51,167 bases of DNA, taken from NCBI GenBank assembly GCA_023402075.1, contig JAEXCS010000018.1:1-51167 (forward strand), read 5' to 3'. Made by a program: the position numbers and the translations under genes. This DNA is from Bacillota bacterium (GTDB lineage Bacteria > Bacillota > Clostridia > Oscillospirales > Oscillospiraceae). The notes under the pieces were generated by a model. It made no database searches and was not told where the DNA came from. It saw only the letters and a program-made list of their open reading frames with translations. Positions 1-8,281 of the stretch are shown here, one piece after another; position 1 is the stretch's first letter, and every line of letters begins with the position of its first letter.

Positions 1-1183
1 CACGCTGGGAGCCGCCAATGATCTCCCCGATGCCGGGGACCAGGCAGTCGGTGGCCGCCACCGTCTTGCCGTCGTCGTTGAGGCGCATATAGAAAGCTTT
101 GATTTCCTTGGGGTAGTCGGTGACAAAAACCGGCTTTTGGAAGTAGTGCTCTGTGAGGTAGCGCTCGTGTTCGGTCTGCAGGTCACAGCCCCATTCCACC
201 GGATAGTCAAACTGGTGCCCCGAGCCCTTGAGGATGTCGATGGCCTGGGTGTAGGTGATCCGGCCAAAGTCGGAAGAGGCCACATGCTTCAGCCGCTGGA
301 GGAGGCCCTTGTCTACAAAAGAGTTGAAGAAGTTTAACTCGTCTGGGCACTGATCCATCACCGTGCGGATGACGAACTTGAGCATGTTCTCGGCCATGTC
401 CATGTCGTCCACCAGATCGGCGAAGGCGATCTCGGGTTCGATCATCCAGAACTCGGCGGCGTGGCGCTGGGTGTTGGAATTTTCGGCGCGGAAGGTGGGG
501 CCGAAGGTATACACGTCGCCAAAGGCCATGGCAAAGTTTTCGGCGTTGAGCTGGCCGGACACCGTGAGGTTGGCAGGCTTGCCGAAAAAGTCCTGAGAAT
601 AGTCAATCTGCCCGTCCTCAGTGCGGGGCGGATTTTCGGGGTCCAGTGTGGTCACCCGGAACATCTCGCCTGCGCCCTCGCAGTCGCTGGCGGTGATGAT
701 GGGGGTATGGACATAGACAAAGCCCCGGTTCTGGAAAAACTCGTGGATGGCAAAGGCCGCCACGCTGCGCACCCGGAAGGCGGCGGAGAACAGGTTTGTC
801 CGGGGCCGCAGGTGCTGGATGGTGCGGAGAAACTCCGGGCTGTGGCGCTTTTTCTGAAGGGGGTACTCCGGGGTGGAGGTGCCCTCCACCTCAATTTTGG
901 TTGCCTTCAGCTCCAAGGGCTGCTTGGCCTCCGGTGTGAGGGCCACTGTGCCGGTGACAACCAGCGCCGCGCCCACGTTCTGCGATGCAATTTCCGTGTA
1001 GTTGGCAAGAGCTGCCACGTCCAGCACCACCTGCAAATTTTTAAAGCAGGAGCCGTCGTTCAGCTCCACAAAGCCGAAATTCTTCATGTCCCGCACGGTG
1101 CGGACCCAGCCGCCCACGGTGATCTCCTTGCCGGAATAAACCTCGCTGTCGGCGAAAATCGCCGCAATTTTTGTCATACTCAT
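1..1183 (-). CDS. asnS: asparagine--tRNA ligase (AsnRS), C-terminus cut by window edge
   Basis: Charges tRNA-Asn with asparagine in the cytoplasm (class IIb synthetase). Reading leftward from ATG at 1183 gives MSMTKIAAIFADSEVY, an N-terminal OB-fold anticodon-binding domain (about residues 1-110), then the class II catalytic core with motif 2 visible as FRAENSNTQRHAAEFWMIEP. About 394 codons are present. The family is usually near 460, so roughly 70 C-terminal residues including motif 3 lie outside the window. A second in-frame ATG two codons later (1177) is an alternative start. The block before motif 2 (NLTVSGQLNAENFAM) is AsnRS-like rather than AspRS-like. A promoter lies about 60 bp upstream. 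Confidence 0.93.
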   Translation of the reverse strand, partial: MSMTKIAAIFADSEVYSGKEITVGGWVRTVRDMKNFGFVELNDGSCFKNLQVVLDVAALANYTEIASQNVGAALVVTGTVALTPEAKQPLELKATKIEVEGTSTPEYPLQKKRHSPEFLRTIQHLRPRTNLFSAAFRVRSVAAFAIHEFFQNRGFVYVHTPIITASDCEGAGEMFRVTTLDPENPPRTEDGQIDYSQDFFGKPANLTVSGQLNAENFAMAFGDVYTFGPTFRAENSNTQRHAAEFWMIEPEIAFADLVDDMDMAENMLKFVIRTVMDQCPDELNFFNSFVDKGLLQRLKHVASSDFGRITYTQAIDILKGSGHQFDYPVEWGCDLQTEHERYLTEHYFQKPVFVTDYPKEIKAFYMRLNDDGKTVAATDCLVPGIGEIIGGSQR

Positions 1184-1240
1184 TTCGTTCACCCGTTTTG
1201 TCGTTTTTGCCGGAACGGCATCATTTAAATATAGAATAAT

Positions 1241-1269
1241 ATTATACGCGCATTTTCGGCGATTTACAA
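1241..1269 (-). promoter_or_regulatory. sigma-A promoter for asnS
   Basis: On the minus strand TTGTAA, a 17-bp spacer, then TATAAT. It lies between the methyltransferase stop and the asnS start, about 58 bp upstream of the ATG. Confidence 0.65.
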
Positions 1270-1280
1270 GCCGGTTTCCC

Positions 1281-2510
1281 TCAAATCACCTGAAACAGGT
1301 AAAATTTGAGATAGTCCGTCTCCTCAACGCCCCACAGAATGGGATGGTCCGGCCCCTGCTGGCGGGCTTCCACCTGCCGAAGCTGCACCCCGGCGTCTCG
1401 GGCGGCGCTTTGCAGCATGGCTTCAAACTTTTCGTGGGTCGCAAAGTGAGAGCAGGAGCAGGTGGCAAGATACCCTCCCCGGGGCAGCAGCTTCATGGCC
1501 CGGTAGTTGATTTCCTTATAGCCGGTGATGGCGTTTGCCACCGTGGCCCGGGATTTCGTAAACGCGGGCGGGTCCAAAATAATAAAATCGTATTTGCGGG
1601 GCTGCTTTTCAAGCTCCGGCAGCAGGTCAAACACGTTGGCCCGGACGCACTCCACCACGGATTCCAGTCCGTTGCGGCGCACATTGTCCCTTGCCAGCTC
1701 CACCGCCGATTCTGACACGTCCACGGCGGTGACGTGGGCCGCGCCGCCCGTAGCGGCGTTTAAAGCGAAGGAGCCGGTGTGGGTGAAGCAGTCCAGCACG
1801 GTCCGCCCCTTGGAAAGCCGGGCCACGGCCTGACGGTTAAACTTCTGGTCCAGAAAAAATCCGGTTTTCTGCCCATTTTCCACGTCTACTAAATAGTTTA
1901 TGCCGTTTTCAACAATCTCCGTCACGGGAGACTCCGGCGGCGTCTCCCCCGGCAGGGGGAACCAGCCCTTGTACTGCGTAAGCCCCTCTTTTTCGCGGAT
2001 GGCAACGTCGTTGCGCTCGTAGATTCCGGTAATCTCCTGTCCGTCCTCCCGCAAAATTTCTGCCAGCAGGGGAAGCAGCAACTCCTTGCGCACCTCCATC
2101 CCCACCGAGAGAATCTGCACAGAGAGAAGCGGGCCGAACCGATCCACCGTCAGGCCGGGAAACCCGTCTGCCTCCCCAAAAACAAGGCGGCAGCAGGATA
2201 GGTCCTCCGGCCGCAAAACGGTTTTGCGATACTCCCAGACCCAGCGGAGCTTTCGCTCCCAAAAAGAGCGGTCATAAGCATCGTTGGCGTTGCGGGAGAC
2301 AAGACGGATTCTGATTTTCGACTTCTCGGAATATAGCCCTGTGCCCAGATACCGGCCCTTTTGACTCACTGCGTCCACCAGCGCGCCGTTTTCCGGCGTA
2401 CCGCGAAGCGCGGTGATTTCCTCCCCGTAAACCCACGGATGGCCCCGGAGCAGGGCAGCCTCGGCCTTGGACGTGATGGTGGCGCTTGGATAGATTCTCT
2501 CCGTTTTCAT
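1281..2510 (-). CDS. class I SAM-dependent rRNA methyltransferase (RlmI-like, 23S rRNA m5C family)
   Basis: Predicted to transfer a methyl group from SAM to a cytosine C5 of 23S rRNA. The protein is 409 aa (E. coli RlmI is about 396). It has an N-terminal PUA-like RNA-binding segment (about 1-75, with RGHPWVYGEEI), a central linker, and a Rossmann methyltransferase domain with motif I-like DCFTHTGSFALN near residue 240, the DPPAFTKS motif IV, and TCSCSHF, whose cysteine is the likely catalytic nucleophile. The open frame extends 17 codons upstream, but ATG 2510 is preceded by AGGAAACACCT at good spacing and begins a family-like N-terminus, so that start is used. The exact target nucleotide is inferred from the family. 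Confidence 0.85.
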   Translation of the reverse strand: MKTERIYPSATITSKAEAALLRGHPWVYGEEITALRGTPENGALVDAVSQKGRYLGTGLYSEKSKIRIRLVSRNANDAYDRSFWERKLRWVWEYRKTVLRPEDLSCCRLVFGEADGFPGLTVDRFGPLLSVQILSVGMEVRKELLLPLLAEILREDGQEITGIYERNDVAIREKEGLTQYKGWFPLPGETPPESPVTEIVENGINYLVDVENGQKTGFFLDQKFNRQAVARLSKGRTVLDCFTHTGSFALNAATGGAAHVTAVDVSESAVELARDNVRRNGLESVVECVRANVFDLLPELEKQPRKYDFIILDPPAFTKSRATVANAITGYKEINYRAMKLLPRGGYLATCSCSHFATHEKFEAMLQSAARDAGVQLRQVEARQQGPDHPILWGVEETDYLKFYLFQVI

Positions 2511-2606
2511 AGGTGTTTCCTCATTTCCGTTTTCCGCATTTCGTGTTCGAGTGTAGCACATTTTTTAAAAAAACGCTATATCCGGTGAAAGTTTATACAT
2601 TTTTTC

Positions 2607-2635
2607 TTGACAGGGGAGCGGCAAACGATTAAACT
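2607..2635 (+). promoter_or_regulatory. sigma-A promoter for rny
   Basis: TTGACA at 2607-2612, a 17-bp spacer, then TAAACT at 2630-2635. The predicted transcription start is about 2642, some 85 nt before the rny GTG. Confidence 0.6.
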
Positions 2636-2650
2636 AAAAAAGGATTCTTA

Positions 2651-2677
2651 TCGGCAGTTTTAAGACTGCTGATTTTT
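2651..2677 (+). terminator. intrinsic-terminator-like hairpin in the rny leader
   Basis: TCGGCAGT pairs with ACTGCTGA across a 6-nt loop and is followed directly by five T. It begins about 10 nt after the predicted start point, so it sits inside the rny transcript. It could act as an attenuator or as a 5' stabilising hairpin. No gene upstream on this strand would need a terminator here. Confidence 0.45.
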
Positions 2678-2726
2678 CCAAAATTTCCCCGCAAATAAAC
2701 ACCGATTATTCAGGAGGTAAACCATT

Positions 2727-4274
2727 GTGACGGAGATCATCATTTCAGTCCTGACGGGACTGGTGATCGGCGGCGCGGTTTGCTTCCCTCTCGGTATTCG
2801 CTACCGGAAGCAGGTATCCGAACGGGAAATCTCGAGCGCCGAAGAAGAGGGACGGCGCATCATCAACGAGGCGATAAAAAGCGCAGAAACCAAGAAGAAA
2901 GAAGCCCTGTTGGAAGCAAAGGAAGAGATCCTGAAAAACCGCAGCGAACATGAGAAGGAAGTAAAGGAACGCCGGTCTGAACTGCAGCGGCAGGAAAATC
3001 GCTTGCAGCAAAAGGAAGAAAACCTTGACCGCAAGACCGAATCCATTGAAAAGAAGGAAGACGCCCTGGCCCAGAAGCACCAGCAGGTGGACCGGGAGAC
3101 TGAGGAAATCAAAACCATCAAGCGCAGCCAGACAGAGGTGCTGGAGCGCATCTCCGGCTTCACCGCCGAAGAGGCCAAGCACTATCTGATCGAGCAGGTG
3201 GAGAGTGAAGTAACCCACGAAACCGCCGTGAAAATCAAAGAAGTGGAAGCCCGCATGAAAGAAGAGTGCGACACCCGTGCCCGCGAAGTGGTGGCTCAGG
3301 CCATCCAGCGCTGCGCGGCGGACTCTGTGGCGGAAATGACCGTCAGCGTGGTGACGCTTCCCAACGATGAGATGAAGGGCCGCATTATCGGCCGCGAGGG
3401 CCGCAATATCCGCACCATCGAAACCCTGACCGGCGTGGATCTGATTATCGACGACACGCCGGAGGCCATTACCGTTTCCTGCTTTGAGCCGGTTCGCCGC
3501 GAGGTTGCCCGGCTGGCGCTGGAAAAGCTCATCTCCGATGGGCGCATTCACCCCACGCACATTGAAGAGATGGTGGAAAAGGCCCGCCGGGAAGTGGACG
3601 CGGTCATCAAGGCCGAAGGGGAGCGCGCCGTGTTTGAAACCGGCGTGCGCAACCTCCATCCGGAGCTTGTAAAAATGCTGGGTCGGCTTCATTACCGCAC
3701 CAGCTACGGCCAGAACGTTTTGCAGCACTCCATCGAGGTCAGCCACATCGCCGGTATGATGGCGATGGAGCTGGGCGCGGACGCACAGGCCGCCAAGCGG
3801 GCGGGTCTGCTGCACGATCTGGGTAAGTCCGTTGATCACGAGATGGAAGGCACCCATGTGCAGCTGGGCGTGGAATTTGCCCGAAAGTACAAGGAAAAAG
3901 ATGATATCATCCACGCCATCGAGGCCCACCACAATGATGTGGAGCCTCATACGGTGGTGGCCTGCCTGGTGCAGGCGGCGGACGCGATTTCCGCTGCCCG
4001 GCCCGGCGCACGGCGCGAGAATCTGGAGAACTACATCAAGCGTCTCCAGCAGCTTGAGGAAATCACCGGAAGCCATCCAGGCGTTGAAAAGTCCTTTGCC
4101 ATTCAGGCAGGGCGCGAGGTCCGCGTGATGGTGAAGCCCGATCAGATTTCCGAGGACGAGATGGTGATTCTGGCACGGGATTTGGCCAAAAAGATCGAGG
4201 AAGAGATGGAATACCCCGGTCAGATCAAGGTCCATCTGATCCGCGAGACAAAAGTGGTGGAATACGCGAAGTAA
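2727..4274 (+). CDS. rny: ribonuclease Y
   Basis: Membrane-anchored endoribonuclease that starts mRNA decay in many Firmicutes. It is 515 aa (B. subtilis RNase Y is 520). In order: an N-terminal transmembrane helix (about 3-24), a long charged coiled coil (about 30-160), a KH RNA-binding domain with GRIIGREGRNIRTIE (about 217-231), and an HD hydrolase domain with LLHDLGK, where the metal-binding pair is His363-Asp364. The start is GTG at 2727, set by AGGAGG at 2712-2717 with a 9-nt spacer; no ATG gives a family-like N-terminus. It appears monocistronic, with its own promoter and a strong terminator. Confidence 0.96.
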   Translation: MTEIIISVLTGLVIGGAVCFPLGIRYRKQVSEREISSAEEEGRRIINEAIKSAETKKKEALLEAKEEILKNRSEHEKEVKERRSELQRQENRLQQKEENLDRKTESIEKKEDALAQKHQQVDRETEEIKTIKRSQTEVLERISGFTAEEAKHYLIEQVESEVTHETAVKIKEVEARMKEECDTRAREVVAQAIQRCAADSVAEMTVSVVTLPNDEMKGRIIGREGRNIRTIETLTGVDLIIDDTPEAITVSCFEPVRREVARLALEKLISDGRIHPTHIEEMVEKARREVDAVIKAEGERAVFETGVRNLHPELVKMLGRLHYRTSYGQNVLQHSIEVSHIAGMMAMELGADAQAAKRAGLLHDLGKSVDHEMEGTHVQLGVEFARKYKEKDDIIHAIEAHHNDVEPHTVVACLVQAADAISAARPGARRENLENYIKRLQQLEEITGSHPGVEKSFAIQAGREVRVMVKPDQISEDEMVILARDLAKKIEEEMEYPGQIKVHLIRETKVVEYAK

Positions 4275-4280
4275 TAAGCA

Positions 4281-4310
4281 AGCCCCCGGCCGTTTGGCCG
4301 GGGGCTTTTT
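4281..4310 (+). terminator. intrinsic terminator of rny
   Basis: AGCCCCCGGCC and GGCCGGGGGCT form an 11-bp GC stem with a GTTT loop, followed by TTTT, 6 nt after the rny stop. Confidence 0.9.
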
Positions 4311-4375
4311 GCGTGGATTCATTTACCAAAATTCCTTGGCAGATTTATGGGTTCCCGCGTTAAAAAGACTGCGCA

Positions 4376-6379
4376 TCAGGCGCTGACCAGCTCGTAGTAT
4401 GCCTTGGCCGTAACGCGGTAAACCAACGCGTAAATCACAGCGAACACCGCCAGCGTCCCTGCGGTGCAGCCCAGCACCAGCGGCCCGTTGTGCAGGGAAA
4501 ACAGCGTCAGCAGCCGGGTCATGAGACTGAAGTCAAACGCCACGTGCACCGCTGCCACCGCCAGAGGTGCAAAGAATACCACCAATAGCTGGGAATTGAC
4601 GGACTGCCGGACGGTTTTCGGTTCCATTCCCACCTTCTGCATCACAAGATACCGCTCCCAGTCCTCGTAGCCCTCGGAAATTTGCTTGTAATAGATAATC
4701 AGAACGGTGGCCATCAGGAAGAGGGTTCCCAAAAACACGCCGAGGAAGAAAAAGCCGCCGTTGAGCGAATAGTAATCCTGGCCGAAGCTCTCTTTGGTTT
4801 CAAGCTCCAGCCGGTCCCAGCTTCCGGTGCCGGTAAAATCCAGCGTCTGTTCCAGCTCATTGGGCTGTGCGGCGCCCGCATCCACATTCCAGAAGCCACG
4901 CCACTGCATAGGCTCCGCGTCCTGCGCGCCCAGAGAGGCCCGCTGACCGTCATACAGCGCGTCAAGCGTCTTATCGGACACCACCATGTACAGCACATCC
5001 ACCGCCGAGGGCTGAAATTCGGGCGGGGCAGGATGCTGCGCGTCGGGCTTCGCCGCTGTCAGCGTCAGGTCGTCGGCCTCGGAGAACCGGAAGGTCAGGT
5101 TTCGTTTTTGCCCCGCTCCGTCTGCATACAGCAGCATTTCTCCGTCGGAAAGTGCCGGAGCATCTTGTCCGGTGACGGCGGCATAATCAGCGGGGGACAT
5201 GGCGCAAATCATGCTGTTGTAGGCAGAATTACCGCTTTTCACCTCCAGCGCACCTTTCTCTTCATGCACGCCGAAGGAGAGATACCGGTAATTGGAGACA
5301 GACCCGGCGGAAATGCCCTTTGCCTCAAGCTGGTCGGCCACGGTTTTGTAAAGTGCCTGCGCGTCAAACGGATTCTCCTTCACAGGGTCATACTGGATCT
5401 CGGCCCGCAGGTTTCCGGGAAACTGTTCTTTCAGCGCCGCCTCACTTCCCAGATACAGCGACAGCGTGCCCGAAACCATCACCAGCACCATGGTGGAAAG
5501 CACACAGATGTTGGCAAGGCCCACGGCGTTGCGCTTCATGCGGTACAGCATTCCGGAGACGCCGATGAAATGATTGATCTGATAGTAATATTTTTTGTTT
5601 GCCCGCAGAGCCTTCAGTGCGGCAATACTGACGGCGGTAAACAGGCAGTACGTCCCGATAATGACCAGCAGTACCGCCACAAAATACATGCCCAGCGCCG
5701 CCATGGCGGATCGGGTGGTGATGGCGATGATATATCCCGCGCCCAGCGCAAGGATGCCGATGACCGCGGTGATGGCGTGGGTCTTTGGCTCCCGTCCTCC
5801 TGCGCTGCTTTCCCGCAGCAGTTCAATTGGGTTTTGGACGTGGATGCGGCGAAGATTGAGCAGCAGATTGAACAGCAATATGATTCCAAACAGAACTGCT
5901 GTCCCGACAATGCCTTCACCGGAGACGTAAAAGCCATACGCAATGTCCATCTGCATCAGGCGGCACAGAAGCAAAACCGCCAGCTTTTGCAGCAGCAGCC
6001 CCAGCAGCACGCCGCCTACGATGCCCGCTATGGCGGTATAGGCCGTTTCAAAACCCAGAACAATTGCAATGTGCCGCTTGCCCATGCCCAAGACATTGTA
6101 AAGCCCCAGCTCCCGTTTGCGTCGTTTCATGAGAAAGCTGTTGGTATACGTCAGAAAAATCATTGCGAAAACCGCGATGACAAAGGTGCCGATGCTCATA
6201 AACACGGAGAGATACATATATCGGGAGCTGTCGGGCAGATCGGGCTGGTTTGCAAGAGCCAGAACGATGTAGTATGCCGCCGCCGCGCCCATGACGGTTA
6301 AAAAATAGGGAATGTAAAATTTTCCGTTCCGCGCCAGATTGACCAGCGCCATCCGTGGGTAAAACCGCCCCTTACTCAT
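4376..6379 (-). CDS. BceB-like ABC transporter permease (FtsX superfamily)
   Basis: Integral membrane subunit of a peptide-antibiotic sensing and detoxification ABC transporter. About 667 aa. Architecture as in BceB/VraG: a first TM near the N-terminus, an FtsX-type bundle of helices, a large extracellular domain of roughly 200 residues (about 320-545), and three C-terminal helices ending VTAKAYYELVSA. That extracellular loop distinguishes BceB types from MacB or LolE. The start is ambiguous: ATG 6379 (MSKGRFYP) overlaps the ATPase stop by 8 nt, while GTG 6388 adds three residues; ATG is preferred. Last gene of a leftward response regulator-kinase-ATPase-permease operon. The specific antibiotic cannot be read from sequence. 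Confidence 0.88.
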   Translation of the reverse strand: MSKGRFYPRMALVNLARNGKFYIPYFLTVMGAAAAYYIVLALANQPDLPDSSRYMYLSVFMSIGTFVIAVFAMIFLTYTNSFLMKRRKRELGLYNVLGMGKRHIAIVLGFETAYTAIAGIVGGVLLGLLLQKLAVLLLCRLMQMDIAYGFYVSGEGIVGTAVLFGIILLFNLLLNLRRIHVQNPIELLRESSAGGREPKTHAITAVIGILALGAGYIIAITTRSAMAALGMYFVAVLLVIIGTYCLFTAVSIAALKALRANKKYYYQINHFIGVSGMLYRMKRNAVGLANICVLSTMVLVMVSGTLSLYLGSEAALKEQFPGNLRAEIQYDPVKENPFDAQALYKTVADQLEAKGISAGSVSNYRYLSFGVHEEKGALEVKSGNSAYNSMICAMSPADYAAVTGQDAPALSDGEMLLYADGAGQKRNLTFRFSEADDLTLTAAKPDAQHPAPPEFQPSAVDVLYMVVSDKTLDALYDGQRASLGAQDAEPMQWRGFWNVDAGAAQPNELEQTLDFTGTGSWDRLELETKESFGQDYYSLNGGFFFLGVFLGTLFLMATVLIIYYKQISEGYEDWERYLVMQKVGMEPKTVRQSVNSQLLVVFFAPLAVAAVHVAFDFSLMTRLLTLFSLHNGPLVLGCTAGTLAVFAVIYALVYRVTAKAYYELVSA

Positions 6380-7139
6380 TTGCCTCACCGCCTTGCGCCA
6401 GCACCGTCAGCGTGTCGGAGATGCGGCCAAACTGCTGTTCTCGGGTGTTTTCTCCGCGATAGAGCTGGTGGTAAACCTCTCCGTCCCGCAAAAATAAAAC
6501 ACGCTGGGCATGGCTGGCGGCTTTGACAGAGTGGGTTACCATTAAAATGGTCTGCCCGCCGCCGTTGATTTCTCCGAACAAATCCAGCAGCCGGTCAGAG
6601 GCGCGGGAGTCCAAAGCGCCGGTAGGCTCGTCCGCCAGAACGAGTTGGGGTTTTGTAATCAGCGCCCGCGCCACGGCGCAGCGCTGCTTTTGTCCTCCGG
6701 AAACCTCATAGGGGTATTTGGTTAAAATATCCTTGATTCCAAGCTGCTCTGCCAACGGCTTCAGTGCTTTTTGCATCTCGCCAAACTCCTGCCTTGCCAG
6801 CACCAGCGGGAGAAAGATATTGTCCTGCAAAGAAAAGGTGTCCAGCAGGTTAAAGTCCTGAAATACAAAGCCGAGATTTGTGCGGCGAAAAGTCGCCATG
6901 TCCCGCTCTTTGATGTCTGAAATTGCCCGGCCCGCCAGCAAAACTTCTCCGGAGGTGGGCTTATCTAAGGCGGCCAGAATATTCAAAAGCGTGGTTTTTC
7001 CCGAGCCGGATTCCCCCATGATGGCCACATATTCCCCCGGCTCCACGGAAAAGCTGACATTCTTTAAGGCCTCCACCTGATTTCCGCCAAAGCGGGTGGT
7101 ATAAATTTTTTGCAGATGAGATACTTCCAGAAGCGACAT
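6372..7139 (-). CDS. BceA-like ABC transporter ATP-binding protein
   Basis: ATPase partner of the BceB-like permease; 255 aa. It shows Walker A GESGSGKT (about 42-49), a Q-loop in FVFQDFNLLD, the signature VSGGQKQR, and Walker B LVLADEPTGALD: a MacB/LolD/BceA-type cassette of standard length. The frame is open 10 codons further upstream, but ATG 7139 has AGGAGG about 8 nt upstream and gives MSLLEVSHLQKIY. Its stop overlaps the permease start, indicating translational coupling. A separate promoter with a large inverted repeat precedes this gene, so the ABC pair can be induced independently of the two-component genes. Confidence 0.9.
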   Translation of the reverse strand: MSLLEVSHLQKIYTTRFGGNQVEALKNVSFSVEPGEYVAIMGESGSGKTTLLNILAALDKPTSGEVLLAGRAISDIKERDMATFRRTNLGFVFQDFNLLDTFSLQDNIFLPLVLARQEFGEMQKALKPLAEQLGIKDILTKYPYEVSGGQKQRCAVARALITKPQLVLADEPTGALDSRASDRLLDLFGEINGGGQTILMVTHSVKAASHAQRVLFLRDGEVYHQLYRGENTREQQFGRISDTLTVLAQGGEANE

Positions 7140-7164
7140 ATAAATTCCTCCTTTTGATAATCTC

Positions 7165-7170
7165 ATCATA
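7165..7170 (-). promoter_or_regulatory. -10 element of the BceAB-like genes
   Basis: TATGAT on the minus strand, 26 bp upstream of the ATPase ATG. No recognisable -35 hexamer lies 16-18 bp upstream, as expected for a promoter needing an activator. The 7218-7243 inverted repeat lies further upstream. Confidence 0.4.
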
Positions 7171-7217
7171 GCAAAGGCACCCGGGCCGAGCCATTGAAGT
7201 TCCTTACAGTTTTGTCT

Positions 7218-7243
7218 GCAAGCTTACATTTTTGTAAGCTTGC
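7218..7243. promoter_or_regulatory. inverted-repeat operator, probable binding site of the BceR-like regulator
   Basis: GCAAGCTTACA, a TTTT spacer, then TGTAAGCTTGC: a perfect 11-bp inverted repeat. It lies between the kinase stop (7296) and the ABC promoter, about 50 bp upstream of the -10. BceR-family sites are inverted repeats of similar layout with a short AT-rich spacer in front of the transporter genes, which is the basis for the call. No T-tract suits a leftward terminator for the kinase gene. Confidence 0.6.
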
Positions 7244-7295
7244 CTTGCGCAGCCCGCTTAAAGTTTTTTTCAAAGTCCGTCATGGCCGGGGTGGG

Positions 7296-8279
7296 CTATT
7301 CCTCCACCTGCCGCCCTTCGTGCAGCAGCAGGCGCACAATGGTTCCCTCCCCGGGCCGGGACACAATGGTAATTCCATGGCCAAGATTTGTCAAAACCCG
7401 CCGGCTGAGGTAAAGGCCGATGCCGGTGGCCTTTCGGTCTTCCCGTCCGTTATAGCCGGTGAAGCCCTTTTCAAATACCCGCGGCAAATCCTCCGGACGG
7501 ATGCCGATGCCATTGTCCGCAATGACCAGCGTTTCGCCGTCCGGATAAATGCGGACGGTGCCGCCCTCAGGCGTATACTTGATGGCGTTGGACAAAATCT
7601 GGCCCAGCACAAAGCCCAGCCATTTTTCATCCGTCATAAGCGTCCGGTTTGTCTCGTGAAATTCCAGCGTCAGCTTTTTTAGAATAAACAGGCGGGCATA
7701 CCGGCGCAGACAGGCCCGGATGATTTCATCCAGCGCGCAGCGGCGCAGAACATAGTCCGTTGAGTCACTGTCCAGCCGCAGATAGCCCAAAACCATTTCC
7801 ACATACGCTTCAATTTTTAAAAGCTCCGCCGACAACGCCTCCCGGTCCGTCTCTCCGCCGGACTGGAGCAGAAGCCGCCCGGCGGCAATGGGCGTTTTAA
7901 TCTGATGAGCCCAGAGGGTATAGTAATCCAGCAAATCCTGGCGGCTGTTTTCGCTCTGCGTCAGCAGCTTGGCGCGATGGGCGCATACGGCGTTTAAAAG
8001 CGCCTGATAGTCCGCCTCCAGCGCGCTGCGGGGGCGAGGCAGGGGCAGCACTGTTTCATAAACGGCCTTTTTCAGTTGTTCAAGCTCTTTATGGCGGCGG
8101 AGAAACCCGACGTAGCCCACGGCAAAAAACAGCAGGCCCACCACGATGCACAAAAGCGCCGCGTACCCCACCGCTTCGGCGGGGTATGCATACAGCGACA
8201 GAACCCCCGCAAAAATGGCTGCGCAAGCCGCCAGAAACAGCAGCAGCTTATACTGCCGTCGCAGATATTGCAGAAGCAT
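7296..8279 (-). CDS. BceS-like intramembrane-sensing histidine kinase
   Basis: Sensor kinase of the operon, 327 aa. Two transmembrane helices (about 11-30 and 38-58) are joined by only a handful of residues, so there is no real extracellular sensor domain. This is the hallmark of kinases that read the state of their BceAB-type transporter. The H-box is LLDYYTLWAHQIKTP with phospho-acceptor His about 125. The HATPase domain shows an N-box (ILSNAIKYTPEGG), DNGIGI, and the G2 box GIGLYLSRR. It starts 2 nt after the regulator stop, with its SD (GGAGG) inside that gene. Confidence 0.92.
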   Translation of the reverse strand: MLLQYLRRQYKLLLFLAACAAIFAGVLSLYAYPAEAVGYAALLCIVVGLLFFAVGYVGFLRRHKELEQLKKAVYETVLPLPRPRSALEADYQALLNAVCAHRAKLLTQSENSRQDLLDYYTLWAHQIKTPIAAGRLLLQSGGETDREALSAELLKIEAYVEMVLGYLRLDSDSTDYVLRRCALDEIIRACLRRYARLFILKKLTLEFHETNRTLMTDEKWLGFVLGQILSNAIKYTPEGGTVRIYPDGETLVIADNGIGIRPEDLPRVFEKGFTGYNGREDRKATGIGLYLSRRVLTNLGHGITIVSRPGEGTIVRLLLHEGRQVEE

Positions 8280-8281
8280 GT

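Noticed and set aside
2745..4322. 525-codon open frame antisense to rny
   Set aside because: His/Leu/Phe-rich translation without a recognisable domain or SD, fully antisense to an unmistakable RNase Y; a by-product of GC-rich codon use.
4682..6301. 539-codon open frame antisense to the BceB-like permease
   Set aside because: Low-complexity Gln/His/Arg-rich product with no motif, opposite a clear membrane protein with correct transmembrane pattern.
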